A DNA stretch of 64,000 nucleotides from Psychrobacter nivimaris (GCF_009812035.1 NZ_VZIZ01000009.1:62001-126000), one strand, 5' to 3'. Shown: positions 36,680-46,387, counted from the first letter of the stretch. Notes: generated by a model not told the origin, from the letters alone. A program made the numbers and translations.

Positions 36680-36848
36680 GGCGTGTCCTCAATTCAATCG
36701 ATAGTCATCTAAATGGGTTAAAAATGGCTAAATCTTGCCAAACGGCGTCAAATAGCTGACTAATATCTCGATATTATCTGCGCTATTTTCCTTGTTTGAC
36801 TGCGATTTATCTCATGTTTATCACCATTTTTAAAATGAGGACACGCCC
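36680..36848. mobile_element. MITE-like element, 169 bp, flanked by TA
   Basis: GGGCGTGTCCTCA at 36680-36692 and TGAGGACACGCCC at 36836-36848 are perfect 13-bp terminal inverted repeats. The dinucleotide TA flanks both ends (36678-36679 and 36849-36850), as expected of the IS630/Tc1-mariner group. The interior has no reading frame of note, so it would be non-autonomous. No matching transposase is in the window. The TA flank could be chance. Confidence 0.75.
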
Positions 36849-36921
36849 TAGTTGCGTTGAAAAATGAAAGGGCGGACATGGCTAGATAAAATAGCAATGC
36901 CTGCCCTTTTTATGCTTATTG

Positions 36922-38184
36922 CTATATAACCAGTGCCATCAGTTCGCGATCGCACTCTTCCCAATCTATCAAGGCCGATGACGCTTTGGCATCATTCTCA
37001 GTTTCTGATTTTTCTGTAGCTTTGTCGACAGCATTTGTATCGACAGTATTGCCTAATTGCAAAATAATTTCCAATCGACTATCAGTCTGTGGGTCAATAG
37101 TTCTGGTGGTTAGACTACCAGGGTTAAAATTGATCTTCATCCATCCATCAGAAGTATGTACCACGCCTTTAATGCGTTGCCAGTTTGGCAATGCTAACAA
37201 CCAATTCTGTAAATCATCAGCGTTTAATATGTAGTGAGCGGGTAGTCGCCATCCTGCCAATTGAAAGTCTTGCTGCTCTTCATGGTAGCGATAGGGCAGA
37301 TCACTATCAGCACTGGACTGAGCTGCGCCATCATCGGTAGATGAACTCGATGATGGCGCAGCTGCTAAAGAATTGGCTTGAGACTGTACACCAATCATCG
37401 ATTTTTGAGGATGAGCAATACTGATTTTTCGTTGATTCGAAATGATAGAGCTGGGCTTATTCAGTTGGTCGTTTAAAGTAGACGAGTATGCATCTGCTAC
37501 AAGTTTATTTGCTACAAACTTATCTGATGAATGGACATCTGATGAAGCTGTTGTCTCAGATGCCATTAGTCCTGATGCTGCCCAAATAATTTTTACTTGT
37601 GAATTTAGCTTGGTTATCCATTCTACCAAGGCTTGTTTTTCGTTAGTATCTAATTGGACATAACGATTGATTATCAGCACATCGGCATCATGGACATGCG
37701 CTTGAAAACCATCATGATCACGATACCTAATCTGTTGCCACTGCTCGCCACTTAGCACGGTTATCACCGCATTCATTTTTAGGGCGGTTTGCCAGTGCGG
37801 CGCGCTGAGTTGTAGTATCAGCTCACGTGGATGTGCCAATCCTGTGGGCTCGATTAACAATCGCTGTGGATGATGCTCACTGAGCAGACGACTGATTGCA
37901 ATCTGTAAGGGCAGCTGACTGGTGCAGCAAATACAGCCACCACTGACTTCACGAATGGCGATATTCTTTTGCTCAAGATCGTTATCTTGGGAGCTTGCAA
38001 GGAGTGCGCCATCAATACCGATACGGCCAAACTCATTGATTAAGAGAGCCCAGCGCTCGTCATCAGATTTTGTGGCCAGTAACTGATTAATTACGGTGGT
38101 TTTGCCAGCACCTAAAAACCCTGTCACTAATGTGCAGGGTATGTTTTGAAAAATAATTGGGTTTTTCACAAATAGGCTCATCAT
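36922..38184 (-). CDS. CobW/COG0523-family GTPase, putative metallochaperone
   Basis: The protein has 420 residues from ATG 38184; a GTG at 38214 in the same frame is an alternative and neither has a strong ribosome site. Motifs are the Walker A GFLGAGKTT, the metal-binding GGCICC, LLIEPTGLAHP and the NRYVQLD specificity segment. The C-terminal CobW domain lies near residues 310-390 and is split off by a Ser/Ala-rich linker (SSSSSTDDGAAQSS). Such proteins insert zinc or cobalt into clients. No Zur-like operator was seen upstream. It lies downstream of ompR on the same strand. Confidence 0.88.
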   Translation of the reverse strand: MMSLFVKNPIIFQNIPCTLVTGFLGAGKTTVINQLLATKSDDERWALLINEFGRIGIDGALLASSQDNDLEQKNIAIREVSGGCICCTSQLPLQIAISRLLSEHHPQRLLIEPTGLAHPRELILQLSAPHWQTALKMNAVITVLSGEQWQQIRYRDHDGFQAHVHDADVLIINRYVQLDTNEKQALVEWITKLNSQVKIIWAASGLMASETTASSDVHSSDKFVANKLVADAYSSTLNDQLNKPSSIISNQRKISIAHPQKSMIGVQSQANSLAAAPSSSSSTDDGAAQSSADSDLPYRYHEEQQDFQLAGWRLPAHYILNADDLQNWLLALPNWQRIKGVVHTSDGWMKINFNPGSLTTRTIDPQTDSRLEIILQLGNTVDTNAVDKATEKSETENDAKASSALIDWEECDRELMALVI

Positions 38185-38248
38185 ATTGGCACATGTTTGT
38201 GAGTAAACAAACACGGCCTATATTAAAAGAAATTAGATCAGTCAAAAG

Positions 38249-39007
38249 TTATTCACTCTTGATGGTTTCTACCTCAGCTTCATCAGGAACGAACACATAA
38301 CCAACGCCCCAGACGGTCTGGATATAACGCGCTTGTGAAGGGTTGTCTTCAATCAGACGACGCAAACGTGATACTTGGACGTCGATAGAACGCTCCATCG
38401 CACCCCATTCACGACCACGGGCAAGGTTCATCAATTTATCGCGGGTCAATGGCTCACGTGGATGCTGTACGAGCGCTTTTAGCACTGAAAACTCACCTGT
38501 CGTCAAAGTGACTACGTTACCATCGCGTTTGAGCGTACGAGTCGATAGATCTAGTGTCCATGGACCAAACTCGACCACTTCCATTTGATGACTTGGTGCA
38601 CCTGGCAACTCACGGTTTTGACGACGTAATACAGCTTTGATACGAGCCAACAGCTCTTTTGGGTTAAAAGGCTTAGGCAGATAATCATCTGCACCCGCTT
38701 CTAGACCTGCGATACGGTCAGCATCGCCACCTTTGGCAGTCAGCATAATGATAGGAATATCTGCATTGTCTTCACGTAGACGCTTACAGATGCTGATGCC
38801 ATCTTCGCCTGGTAGCATTAAATCTAATACCACTAGTGAGAAAAGCTCACGTTGCATGAGTTTGTCCATCTGACTGCCATCATGAGCGGTACGAACGACA
38901 AAACCGTCGTCTTCTAGGAAGCGTTGCAACAAAGAGCGCAGACGAGCGTCATCATCGACGACTAAAATACGCTGAGTCAACGTGTCAGGGCTGTTGTTAT
39001 CAGTCAT
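38249..39007 (-). CDS. ompR: OmpR-type response regulator without adjacent sensor kinase
   Basis: At 252 residues it has a receiver domain (RILVVDDDARLRSLL, phospho-acceptor in VVLDLMLPGEDG, and the LTAKG and KPFNPKELLARI segments). A winged-helix domain follows (LTTGEFSVLKALVQHPREPLTRDKL, ending RYIQTVWGVGYVF). The sequence is a close match to OmpR, which regulates porins and envelope genes with EnvZ. The next gene on this strand is the CobW-family GTPase, 64 bp away, not envZ. Confidence 0.93.
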   Translation of the reverse strand: MTDNNSPDTLTQRILVVDDDARLRSLLQRFLEDDGFVVRTAHDGSQMDKLMQRELFSLVVLDLMLPGEDGISICKRLREDNADIPIIMLTAKGGDADRIAGLEAGADDYLPKPFNPKELLARIKAVLRRQNRELPGAPSHQMEVVEFGPWTLDLSTRTLKRDGNVVTLTTGEFSVLKALVQHPREPLTRDKLMNLARGREWGAMERSIDVQVSRLRRLIEDNPSQARYIQTVWGVGYVFVPDEAEVETIKSE

Positions 39008-39385
39008 ACAGGCATCCTTTTATAAAAATTATTGTTATCAGAAACTACAAGTAAATAGCTATGAGCAAAAACACTGCCATTAATTATCATTATTTAATTA
39101 TTGGTTAAGAATAAGCACTTCATAAAATTAAAAACTATTGTTCAATATGTCAGCACATATCAATATTTGTGTTATTGATACTTTAGTGTATAAGATTGCA
39201 CCGAGAATTGCATCACCCATGATAATAAATGCTGTATGCGTTTGTTTAACAAGTCCATAGGATGTGTGATATAGAACGATTTGCGTCCTAAAATGCGCAA
39301 TAAATAACGAAAAGATAAAAAGGATTTTTATTCATGCAGCTTTTGCTATAATGCAAAGCTACATTTCTCAACGATTGATACGTAT
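39008..39385. promoter_or_regulatory. ompR/tex divergent intergenic region with extended -10 promoter for tex
   Basis: TGCTATAAT at 39344-39352 is an extended -10 element about 34 bp before the tex ATG; the region 17 bp upstream of it is a weak -35. No other gene or RNA is recognised in this 378-bp AT-rich spacer. Confidence 0.5.
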
Positions 39386-41932
39386 ATGAGTAGCACTGAT
39401 ACCTTAACGTCATCTCAAACCTCGACAAATGCACAGGTTTTAGATGCAACCACACACGCGAATATTCACGACAAGCTTGCTCGCGCGCTTGGCATTAAGA
39501 CTGCTCAAGTCAATGCGTTTGTCAAACTTTATGATGAAGGCGCGACGGTTCCTTTTATTGCGCGTTACCGCAAAGAAAAGACTCAGAATCTTGATGATGC
39601 GCAGCTGCGTGCTTTAGAGAAGTCTCTTAATTATGAGCGTGACATGGCAACACGTCGACTCAAAATTACTGAGCTGCTAAGCACACAGGGCAATCTGACT
39701 GACGAGCTACAGACGCGTATCGATAATGCGACGTCTAAGCTTGAGCTTGAAGACATCTATCTGCCATATCGTCCGCGTCGTCGTTCACCTGCTGCCAAAG
39801 CTCGCGCCGCTGGTCTTGATACTGCTGCCCAAGCGGTCTTGACCCAAGAAATCACCCCGATGGATGCCTTGGCTGATTATCAAGTCCAGTCAAGTATCAC
39901 TGATGACAGTGGTAATGAAATCGAAGTTGATTTTAGCGATATCGAAAAACAACTCGCAGGCGTACAAGCCATTATCGTTGATGAATGGACACAAGCATTG
40001 GGTTTGTTGGACAACTTACGCAGCGGGTTTGCGAAGACTGCCAGTATCGTATCGAGCGTTGCGAGTGAGGAAAAGCGTGAAGTCGGCGAAAAATTCAAAG
40101 ACTACTTTGAACATAGTGAAAGCCTTGCCCGTCTACCTAACCATCGCCTATTAGCGATGTTGCGGGGTCGTCAAGAAAATGTCTTGGGTCTAAAAATTGA
40201 AGGCGAAGACGCTCCATTTATCGAAAAGATCATCAGTCATTTCGACGTCGATGCCAAAGCGCCAGCAGAACGCCGTGAGTTTTTGGTAGAAGCAGCCAGT
40301 AGCTTATGGAAAGACAAATGGCGTCCGCATATCGAGCATCGTTTATTGACTGAAAAGCGTCTAGCTGCAGAAGCGGATGCGATTGATGTGTTTGCTAGCA
40401 ACTTACAGCATCTGCTGATGTCTGCGCCAGCAGGTCCTAAAGTGATCTTGGGCGTTGATCCTGGTATCCGTCATGGCGTAAAAATGGCCATCGTCGATGC
40501 GCAAGGTCATGTGATGTCAGATAACGAAGAGAAGCCTGTTATCGCGACGGTTTATCCGTTTGCACCTGACAACAAAATGACTGAAGCCAAAAAAATCATC
40601 GATGAGCTATTAAGCACTTACAACGTTGATTTGGTCGCCATCGGCAACGGTACGGCAAGTCGCGAAACCGATGCAATGATCAAAGAGATTCTAGCCGCGA
40701 ACGATGCACTAACAGCCAAAGCGGTTATCGTTAATGAGTCGGGAGCGTCTGTTTATTCAGCGAGTGAACTTGCTAGTGATGAGCTGGCCAATCTAGACGT
40801 TTCTGTACGCGGAGCGGTTTCTATTGCGCGTCGCTTGCAAGATCCATTGTCAGAGCTTGTTAAAGTTGATCCAAAAGCCATTGGCGTGGGTCAATATCAG
40901 CATGACGTCAATCAAAACCAGCTTGCAGATAGCCTTGATAAAGTAACTCAAGACAGCGTAAACGCGGTTGGCGTTGATGTAAATACAGCCAGTCCAGCTA
41001 TCTTGGCTCATATCGCTGGTCTTAACCGCAATGTGGCACAGCAAATTGTAACCTATCGCAAAGAGCACGGTGCATTTGATAGTCGTGAAGCGCTTAAAAA
41101 CGTCCCACGTCTAGGCGCTAAGACATTTGAGCAGGCAGCTGGTTTCTTGCGTATTCATAATGGTAGCAATCCATTAGATGCCACTGGTGTGCATCCAGAG
41201 AGCTATGCATTGGTCGATAGTTTACTTGCACAAGCGAGCAAGCCATTGTCAGAAGTCATCGGTAATGATGGCGTGTTAAATACGATTGATACGACTACAC
41301 TGGCTGCTAATGACGATAATGTCAGCGTAAAAGCGATTATCGAAGAGCTTGCCAAACCTGCTCGCGATCCTCGTCCTGAATTTAAAACGGCCAATTTCCG
41401 TGATGACGTCAATAGTATCAAAGATTTGAGCGAAGGTATGACCTTAGAAGGCGTGGTAACGAACGTAACAGCCTTCGGTTGTTTCGTTGACGTCGGTGTG
41501 CATCAGGATGGTTTGGTACATATCTCACAGATGGCCAATGACTTTGTCGCAGATCCTATGAATCGTGTCAAACCTGGCGATATCGTTTCGGTACGGGTTA
41601 TCTCTATCGATGAAAAACGTGGTCGTATCGGCTTTAGCATGAAACCTGAATCTGAAAAACCTGTACGTACGGCTGCCAAGTCTACGACAGCTAGTATAGA
41701 TGGCGAGAAAACCAGTCGTTCACGCAATAATAACGCAAATAGTGACCGTCCAAATAATAGCCGTCCAGCTGCTGATAAACGTCCGTCTAAGCCGCGTGGC
41801 AAGCGTCAGGATAAAGACAACGCGAGCAATCGTAGTAAGCCAGTAAAAAATGATAAAGCTGAAGCCCCAAGTAAAATGGGTACACTCGGCGCTTTATTAC
41901 AAGAAGCTGGTGTGACTAAAACTAAGAAGTAA
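39386..41932 (+). CDS. tex: Tex family transcription accessory / RNA-binding protein
   Basis: The 848-residue protein has the N-terminal Tex helical region (DEGATVPFIARYRKEKTQNLDD near 50-70) and the YqgF-like nuclease fold (VILGVDPGIRHGVKMAIVD near 353). Helix-hairpin-helix motifs follow (VDVNTASPAILAHIAG and LKNVPRLGAKTFEQAAGFL). An S1 domain follows near 685 (EGVVTNVTAFGCFVDVGVHQ). The last 90 residues are a basic low-complexity tail. Tex is a conserved nucleic-acid-binding protein involved in transcription. Confidence 0.96.
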   Translation: MSSTDTLTSSQTSTNAQVLDATTHANIHDKLARALGIKTAQVNAFVKLYDEGATVPFIARYRKEKTQNLDDAQLRALEKSLNYERDMATRRLKITELLSTQGNLTDELQTRIDNATSKLELEDIYLPYRPRRRSPAAKARAAGLDTAAQAVLTQEITPMDALADYQVQSSITDDSGNEIEVDFSDIEKQLAGVQAIIVDEWTQALGLLDNLRSGFAKTASIVSSVASEEKREVGEKFKDYFEHSESLARLPNHRLLAMLRGRQENVLGLKIEGEDAPFIEKIISHFDVDAKAPAERREFLVEAASSLWKDKWRPHIEHRLLTEKRLAAEADAIDVFASNLQHLLMSAPAGPKVILGVDPGIRHGVKMAIVDAQGHVMSDNEEKPVIATVYPFAPDNKMTEAKKIIDELLSTYNVDLVAIGNGTASRETDAMIKEILAANDALTAKAVIVNESGASVYSASELASDELANLDVSVRGAVSIARRLQDPLSELVKVDPKAIGVGQYQHDVNQNQLADSLDKVTQDSVNAVGVDVNTASPAILAHIAGLNRNVAQQIVTYRKEHGAFDSREALKNVPRLGAKTFEQAAGFLRIHNGSNPLDATGVHPESYALVDSLLAQASKPLSEVIGNDGVLNTIDTTTLAANDDNVSVKAIIEELAKPARDPRPEFKTANFRDDVNSIKDLSEGMTLEGVVTNVTAFGCFVDVGVHQDGLVHISQMANDFVADPMNRVKPGDIVSVRVISIDEKRGRIGFSMKPESEKPVRTAAKSTTASIDGEKTSRSRNNNANSDRPNNSRPAADKRPSKPRGKRQDKDNASNRSKPVKNDKAEAPSKMGTLGALLQEAGVTKTKK

Positions 41933-41972
41933 ATACTGCTAAAAATAGCTAAAATTTATAGTTGGGTATAAT

Positions 41973-42001
41973 AAAAAAGGCAGCCATATGGCTGCCTTTT
42001 T
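41973..42001. terminator. Rho-independent terminator, tex
   Basis: AAAAAAGGCAGCC-ATAT-GGCTGCCTTTTT is a perfect hairpin with a poly-T side for tex and a poly-A side that could also end the minus-strand gene at 42049. Confidence 0.92.
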
Positions 42002-42048
42002 ATATAAGTAATATGCTTACAAACTAATCTACTAAACTAGTTGCCTGC

Positions 42049-42645
42049 TTAGCGTGATACAGCGATACGACGGTTCTCTTTGAACTGTACGTTTGCTGGC
42101 TGAGTAGCTAATAACTCACCACGCTTGTCTTTTTTCTTTTCTTGTAATGTACTAGTAGCATTTGCCGTTTTATTGTTAGAAGCGGCTTCACCAGCGATTA
42201 AAGGCTGATAGTCTGCATTGCTATGCTGCATGTTTGGCGTTTGCGTACGTTGGGTAGACTGTGTAGAGGCTGCACCCGTTGTCGTTGGCACGTTACCGTT
42301 CATAGTAGGCATATTACTATTGCTCATAGTGCCAGCTTTATCATTCATCTTGTCATTAGATTCGTTCACTCTGTTGTCAGAGTTGTTCATACTCTTGTTC
42401 GAATCATTCATCTCACTACGAGAGTCGTTCATCTTATTGCTAGAGTCATTGATATTGACATGGCTAGGCTGTGCAGCTCCCAATTTACCAGTTGGTCCTT
42501 CTACACCGACTTGTACATTGCTTTTGACAGAGCTACTTGGCATACGTGATTGCATAGAATCACTGCTGTTGGTCGGCATAGCCATTGCAAGTGTAGGCAA
42601 TGCAAGCGTAGTACCTAAAATTAACGATAAAATATTCTTTTTCAT
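42049..42645 (-). CDS. Secreted low-complexity protein with seven heptad repeats
   Basis: The 198-residue protein has a signal peptide (MKKNILSLILGTTLALPTLAMA). Residues 65-113 are seven consecutive seven-residue units: INDSSNK, MNDSRSE, MNDSNKS, MNNSDNR, VNESNDK, MNDKAGT and MSNSNMP. One hydrophobic residue per heptad in register suggests a thin helical or linker repeat. The rest is Ser/Thr/Asn-rich, ending KENRRIAVSR. No family was recognised. It is convergent with tex and shares its terminator. Confidence 0.75.
   Translation of the reverse strand: MKKNILSLILGTTLALPTLAMAMPTNSSDSMQSRMPSSSVKSNVQVGVEGPTGKLGAAQPSHVNINDSSNKMNDSRSEMNDSNKSMNNSDNRVNESNDKMNDKAGTMSNSNMPTMNGNVPTTTGAASTQSTQRTQTPNMQHSNADYQPLIAGEAASNNKTANATSTLQEKKKDKRGELLATQPANVQFKENRRIAVSR
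42307..42453 (-). repeat. 21-bp coding tandem repeat, seven units
   Basis: These seven 21-nt units encode the heptads of the secreted protein above. Two neighbouring units differ at only a few bases, so slippage or unequal crossing-over could change the unit number without shifting frame. Confidence 0.7.
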
Positions 42646-43327
42646 TATAAAGCTCCCATATGTATTATTAGTAATAATTAAAAACGATAACTCATATTTA
42701 ATGATAAGCCGTTTTTACTCAAAGGTGTCTGTAAATACTGTATGCAAATTATCAACGATGTGGTTTATATTTCAGTAGCGAACTCATTAAGGTTCTAACA
42801 GTTTAATGTTTTCTTGTGACGTTATGAAACTGCCATACTTAAAGTCTAGTCGTTATATTAACTTCTAGATTTCCCCAAAACTCATTAATAGTAAAGGTTT
42901 CTTGTGTTATTAAAGCTGTTAATAAATGAGTCTGATAATAATAAATATTTACCGATGTCTCTAGTATTAAAAATATGGATATTTGGTTGCTCATAGTTGT
43001 TATTTGAACTTAGGCAACTGTTATTAATAATTTTTTAAGTGCTATTTGTCAGTATTACAGAGATTTTTATCAGTAGTTTTTATTTATAATTCAAAGCCAA
43101 TGTTTAGATAGTTCTTAAATTCTATTATATAAATTCTTTGATAATATATACTTCATTACATTAATGTTTACATATAATTTTTCTACAATATTTATAAAAC
43201 GATAGTAGCAATATTGGATTAATGGTTAGTATCATAAAGTATTAAATAATTGGGAAACAGAAACATTGTTCACCAAAAAAATACGTTATTCTTAATTTAA
43301 TTTTTGTCTCAATTTTAGAGTAGACAA
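42646..43327. other. AT-rich intergenic region, nothing recognised
   Basis: About 680 bp of strongly AT-rich DNA separates the heptad-repeat gene from the terminator of the next gene. I see no intact reading frame of note, no tRNA and no convincing hairpin. It should contain the promoter of the heptad-repeat gene near 42700. Confidence 0.4.
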
Positions 43328-43359
43328 TAAAAAACCGTATCTCGAAACCAAGATACGGT
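43328..43359 (-). terminator. Rho-independent terminator of the enoyl-reductase-like gene
   Basis: ACCGTATCT at 43334-43342 and AGATACGGT at 43351-43359 form a perfect 9-bp stem, followed on the minus strand by six Ts. It lies 36 bp past the stop of the minus-strand gene at 43396. Confidence 0.9.
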
Positions 43360-43395
43360 CATAAAGACATTTAGCCTTTATTATCACTCAATAGA

Positions 43396-44682
43396 TTAGC
43401 TCTCAATCACTTCAAAGCTAAGACCAGAATGCGCTTCTAAACGTGTTATGAGCTTATCTCCCATCGCAGATGCTGGTGTCCAGAATCCACCGCCAATGTC
43501 CACTTTGCTGATATCTTGTGCCAAGCATAATGCGGCCTGCGAAATCATACGAGAGGTACTGCCGTAACCAGGATCTCTATCACCTGTTACCTTAACAGTA
43601 ATAGTGTCATTTTTGGCCGTTTGGCCAAAGTGACGAATATCAAAGTAGCCGTTTTCTTGCTCGTCCTTAGAAGGACCTGAACCAGCTTTTGGTAAAACGT
43701 GCTTGGATAGTAACTCGCGACTTGGTTTAATCATCATTGCAGTAGCAAAGCCTAGTAAACCTGCACTCATAGCATAGCTAGACAGTTTTCCTTTGACGCC
43801 ATCTTTCATCCACATTGCTTCGTCATATTTGAAATCGCGACCGTACTCATAGCTGAGTAATTGATTAGTACGATGGACAATACGTGTATTGATGGTCGCC
43901 ATGACGAACGGTGCTAACCAACGCTTATGATTACTGTCATATACTGGTTTGCTGACATTGTCCTGACGTACGTTTGGTGCATCAGTATCATCGTTTAGCA
44001 AATAAGGATTGGCCACTTGTTTGCGACGTGCTTTGTCCTCACCAGCTTCTTCAAATATCGATGCCATCGATGCGATAGTACCGCCTGAGATACCACCTTT
44101 CGCTGCTTTGACACGCATATGAATGACATTACAGGTCTCGCCGAATTTTTCTTCTGCCTTGGCTTGGGTAAAGTACGCGCCCAAATCTGATGGAATAGAA
44201 TCAAAACCACAAGAATTGACGATACGAGCACCACTTTGCTTGGCAGTGTCTTGGTATTTGTCCATCATATCTTTGATGAAAATGGCCTCACCAGTAAGAT
44301 CAACATAATCTGTACCGTTTTCAGCACAAGATTTGATCAGTGGCTCACCATATTTTAGATAAGGACCGACAGTTGAGATGATGACTTGAGTTTGTTTGGT
44401 CATCTCATCAAGGCTGGCAGCATCGTTACTGTTAGCAATAATAATGTCTACCTTACTCTCAAGTTTGGCCTGCAACTTGTTGAGCTTGTCTTCATCACGA
44501 CCTGCGATCGCCCATGATACGTTTGAGCCATCTTCGTTCTTATTATTTGACAAAAAATTGGTTAAATAGTGGGCAGTGATCTGACCGACGAAGCTAGTCG
44601 CACCATATAGAACGACTGCATAAGGGCGTGTGTCGCTGCTGGTTTTTTGTGTAGGGTTTTCAGTATCCGTATTGGTATCCAT
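43396..44682 (-). CDS. Saccharopine dehydrogenase / trans-acting enoyl reductase-like protein
   Basis: The 428-residue protein opens with a Rossmann nucleotide site, YAVVLYGATSFVGQITAHYL near residue 22, then WAIAGRDEDKLNKL, and ISTVGPYLKYGEPLIKSC with YVDLTGEAIF. This pattern is that of the saccharopine dehydrogenase-like NADP-binding family, including mycobacterial trans-acting enoyl reductases. The substrate is unknown; a lipid-modifying role is suggested only by family. It stands alone with its own terminator. Confidence 0.87.
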   Translation of the reverse strand: MDTNTDTENPTQKTSSDTRPYAVVLYGATSFVGQITAHYLTNFLSNNKNEDGSNVSWAIAGRDEDKLNKLQAKLESKVDIIIANSNDAASLDEMTKQTQVIISTVGPYLKYGEPLIKSCAENGTDYVDLTGEAIFIKDMMDKYQDTAKQSGARIVNSCGFDSIPSDLGAYFTQAKAEEKFGETCNVIHMRVKAAKGGISGGTIASMASIFEEAGEDKARRKQVANPYLLNDDTDAPNVRQDNVSKPVYDSNHKRWLAPFVMATINTRIVHRTNQLLSYEYGRDFKYDEAMWMKDGVKGKLSSYAMSAGLLGFATAMMIKPSRELLSKHVLPKAGSGPSKDEQENGYFDIRHFGQTAKNDTITVKVTGDRDPGYGSTSRMISQAALCLAQDISKVDIGGGFWTPASAMGDKLITRLEAHSGLSFEVIES

Positions 44683-45154
44683 ATGTATTGTCCTTAATAG
44701 ATTTGAGAATAGGTGGATAGTAAACTATAAACCAAGTCGTTTGATTAGGTTAGAGGTTTGTGAGGTCGCTACAGTTTATAGTTTGCAGCCCACCTCACAT
44801 ACAACATCACATATAACGTGAGGAATTTAAAATAGTTCTGCATACAGCTAGAGAAATAGAGTTCAGTAAAAAAACATGTAGTTAAACAACTCTCAGTTAA
44901 ATAACGCTGCATTCAGAAATATAATTCTATTTCGAAAATATCATCTATTAAAGAAAAAGAGGTATGAGACATTAACAGTTACTACAAACTTTACATAACC
45001 TACCGGTATTATTACTAAAATGAACGTTTTCTAGAGAGGAACGTTGCTAATCTATAAGCGTAAACAGTAATAACTAGCATTAGATAAAAACAAGTTAAAT
45101 AGATGCTATATAAATTCTAATATCTGTTTTTTACCATTATTTGAGGAGAAGATT
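44683..45154. other. Intergenic region, nothing recognised
   Basis: 472 bp between two divergent genes. AT-rich, with no reading frame or structured RNA that I can support. It should hold promoters for both flanking genes. Confidence 0.4.
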
Positions 45155-45310
45155 ATGTTTCGTTGGGCTATTATTTTTGCAGTGATCGCATTATTAGCGA
45201 GTTTCCTAGGTTTTGGCGGTGTCGCAGGATTGTCTGCTAATTTGGCATACATTTTCTTAGCAGTCGCTGTGATTTTGTTTATCGTTGCCTTTGTCAGTCG
45301 TAAGATGTAA
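45155..45310 (+). CDS. DUF1328 (YtjA-type) small membrane protein
   Basis: This 51-residue gene starts ATG 45155 after a GAGGAG site. The protein is [20 protein letters not shown] followed by [20 protein letters not shown] and a short ending with SRKM. It has two membrane helices separated by a Gly-rich turn, as in the DUF1328 family. Function is unknown; such genes are often stress-induced. A strong terminator follows. Confidence 0.9.
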   Translation: MFRWAIIFAVIALLASFLGFGGVAGLSANLAYIFLAVAVILFIVAFVSRKM

Positions 45311-45340
45311 ACACAGCTTATCGTTGTAAATACCTACTAT

Positions 45341-45370
45341 AAAAAAGACCCTCAATTGAGGGTCTTTTTT
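45341..45370. terminator. Rho-independent terminator
   Basis: AAAAAAGACCCTCAATTGAGGGTCTTTTTT is a fully symmetric hairpin 30 bp after the DUF1328 stop. It can stop transcripts from both sides. Confidence 0.92.
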
Positions 45371-45442
45371 GTCTGCTTTAACGAAGGTAATCGTTAGAAA
45401 GCTAAAATAATCGGCATCAAGGCATACGTTGTAGACTTGCTA

Positions 45443-45736
45443 CTACAACCGTTTGGGCTGAATAATATGCTCCATGCGTTTGGCTAAACGAATATCCAGA
45501 CTAGATATGCCACCTGTGTCGTGGTTGGTTAAACGAACTTCAACGATATTGTAGGTATTACGCCATTCTGGATGGTGCTCAAGCGCTTCAGCATGAAATG
45601 CCGCTTGATTCATAAAGCTCATAGCCTCGATAAAATCGCTAAAATGATAGGTTTTGACGATGCTATTGCCGTCACGTTGCCAACCAGCAAGCTCTTCTAG
45701 CTGTAGATTGATTTGTTTGTCAGATAAACTACTCAT
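45443..45736 (-). CDS. phhB: Pterin-4-alpha-carbinolamine dehydratase
   Basis: The 97-residue protein has the family core: [21 protein letters not shown], then [18 protein letters not shown] and the histidine/aspartate active-site segment [19 protein letters not shown]. It dehydrates 4a-hydroxy-tetrahydropterin for phenylalanine hydroxylase recycling. No phenylalanine hydroxylase gene is adjacent, so its partner must be elsewhere or it acts in another pterin pathway. Confidence 0.93.
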   Translation of the reverse strand: MSSLSDKQINLQLEELAGWQRDGNSIVKTYHFSDFIEAMSFMNQAAFHAEALEHHPEWRNTYNIVEVRLTNHDTGGISSLDIRLAKRMEHIIQPKRL

Positions 45737-45893
45737 ATTAATAACCTTTATTGTTATGTCGAATTGGTTTATTAAAAGTGGTACTAGGGTATGTCTCCTA
45801 TGCTAAATAAATATCTACATATTTTTTCTGCTTCGCCCGATATCACTTAACTAAGCCTAGTTAACGAATTAATTGAGCCGATTACTTAGCTAG

Positions 45894-46187
45894 TTAAATC
45901 AAATCTTGATACTCAGGATGTTTGCTAATGTATGACGCGACAAATGAGCATTGTGGTATCACTTTCTTGTCTTGCTCACGTGCATAATTCAATGCGTGCT
46001 TAACGAGTGCTGAACCAATGCCTTGACCGCCTAATTGCTGCGGTACGATAGTATGATCGTAGACCAATTTGTCAGCACTGTCCTGATAGCTAATATAACC
46101 TGTCTGACCGTCGATAGATGTCTCAAAGCGGTTCGCTGCTTGATTATGAACAATTTCTAGATTTGGTTTAGAGGCTTGATTACTCAC
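45894..46187 (-). CDS. Small GNAT-like N-acetyltransferase (YidJ/NATD1 type)
   Basis: The 97-residue protein has the compact Gcn5-related layout: NRFETSIDGQTGYISYQ, VYDHTIVPQQLGGQGIGSAL (the acetyl-CoA pyrophosphate loop QxxGxG) and KVIPQCSFVASYISKHPEY. It lacks the N-terminal half of a full GNAT domain. The substrate is unknown. Confidence 0.87.
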   Translation of the reverse strand: MSNQASKPNLEIVHNQAANRFETSIDGQTGYISYQDSADKLVYDHTIVPQQLGGQGIGSALVKHALNYAREQDKKVIPQCSFVASYISKHPEYQDLI

Positions 46188-46387
46188 TAATATACTCCAT
46201 TTCTTATTATCAAATTTTTATTATGAACTAAATATTTTATTAATTTCGATAGTGCCAGTTTAGTATGTAGTTTTGATACTTAACAATCTAGACGCTTACC
46301 GTAATGGTTGATGGGACGACTGTTAACGTCACCTATGTTTGTTGTCCTACCTTATCATGGCCGTATCTAGTTGCAAATATGAATATG

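Noticed and set aside
36680..36848. A long-stem transcription terminator
   Set aside because: The inverted ends are 143 bp apart with TA flanks and no T-tract, so a mobile element is more likely.
42218..42778. 186-codon open frame opposite the heptad-repeat gene
   Set aside because: It is the complement of a repetitive Ser/Asn-rich gene, which leaves long open antisense frames. The minus-strand protein has a signal peptide and the better start.
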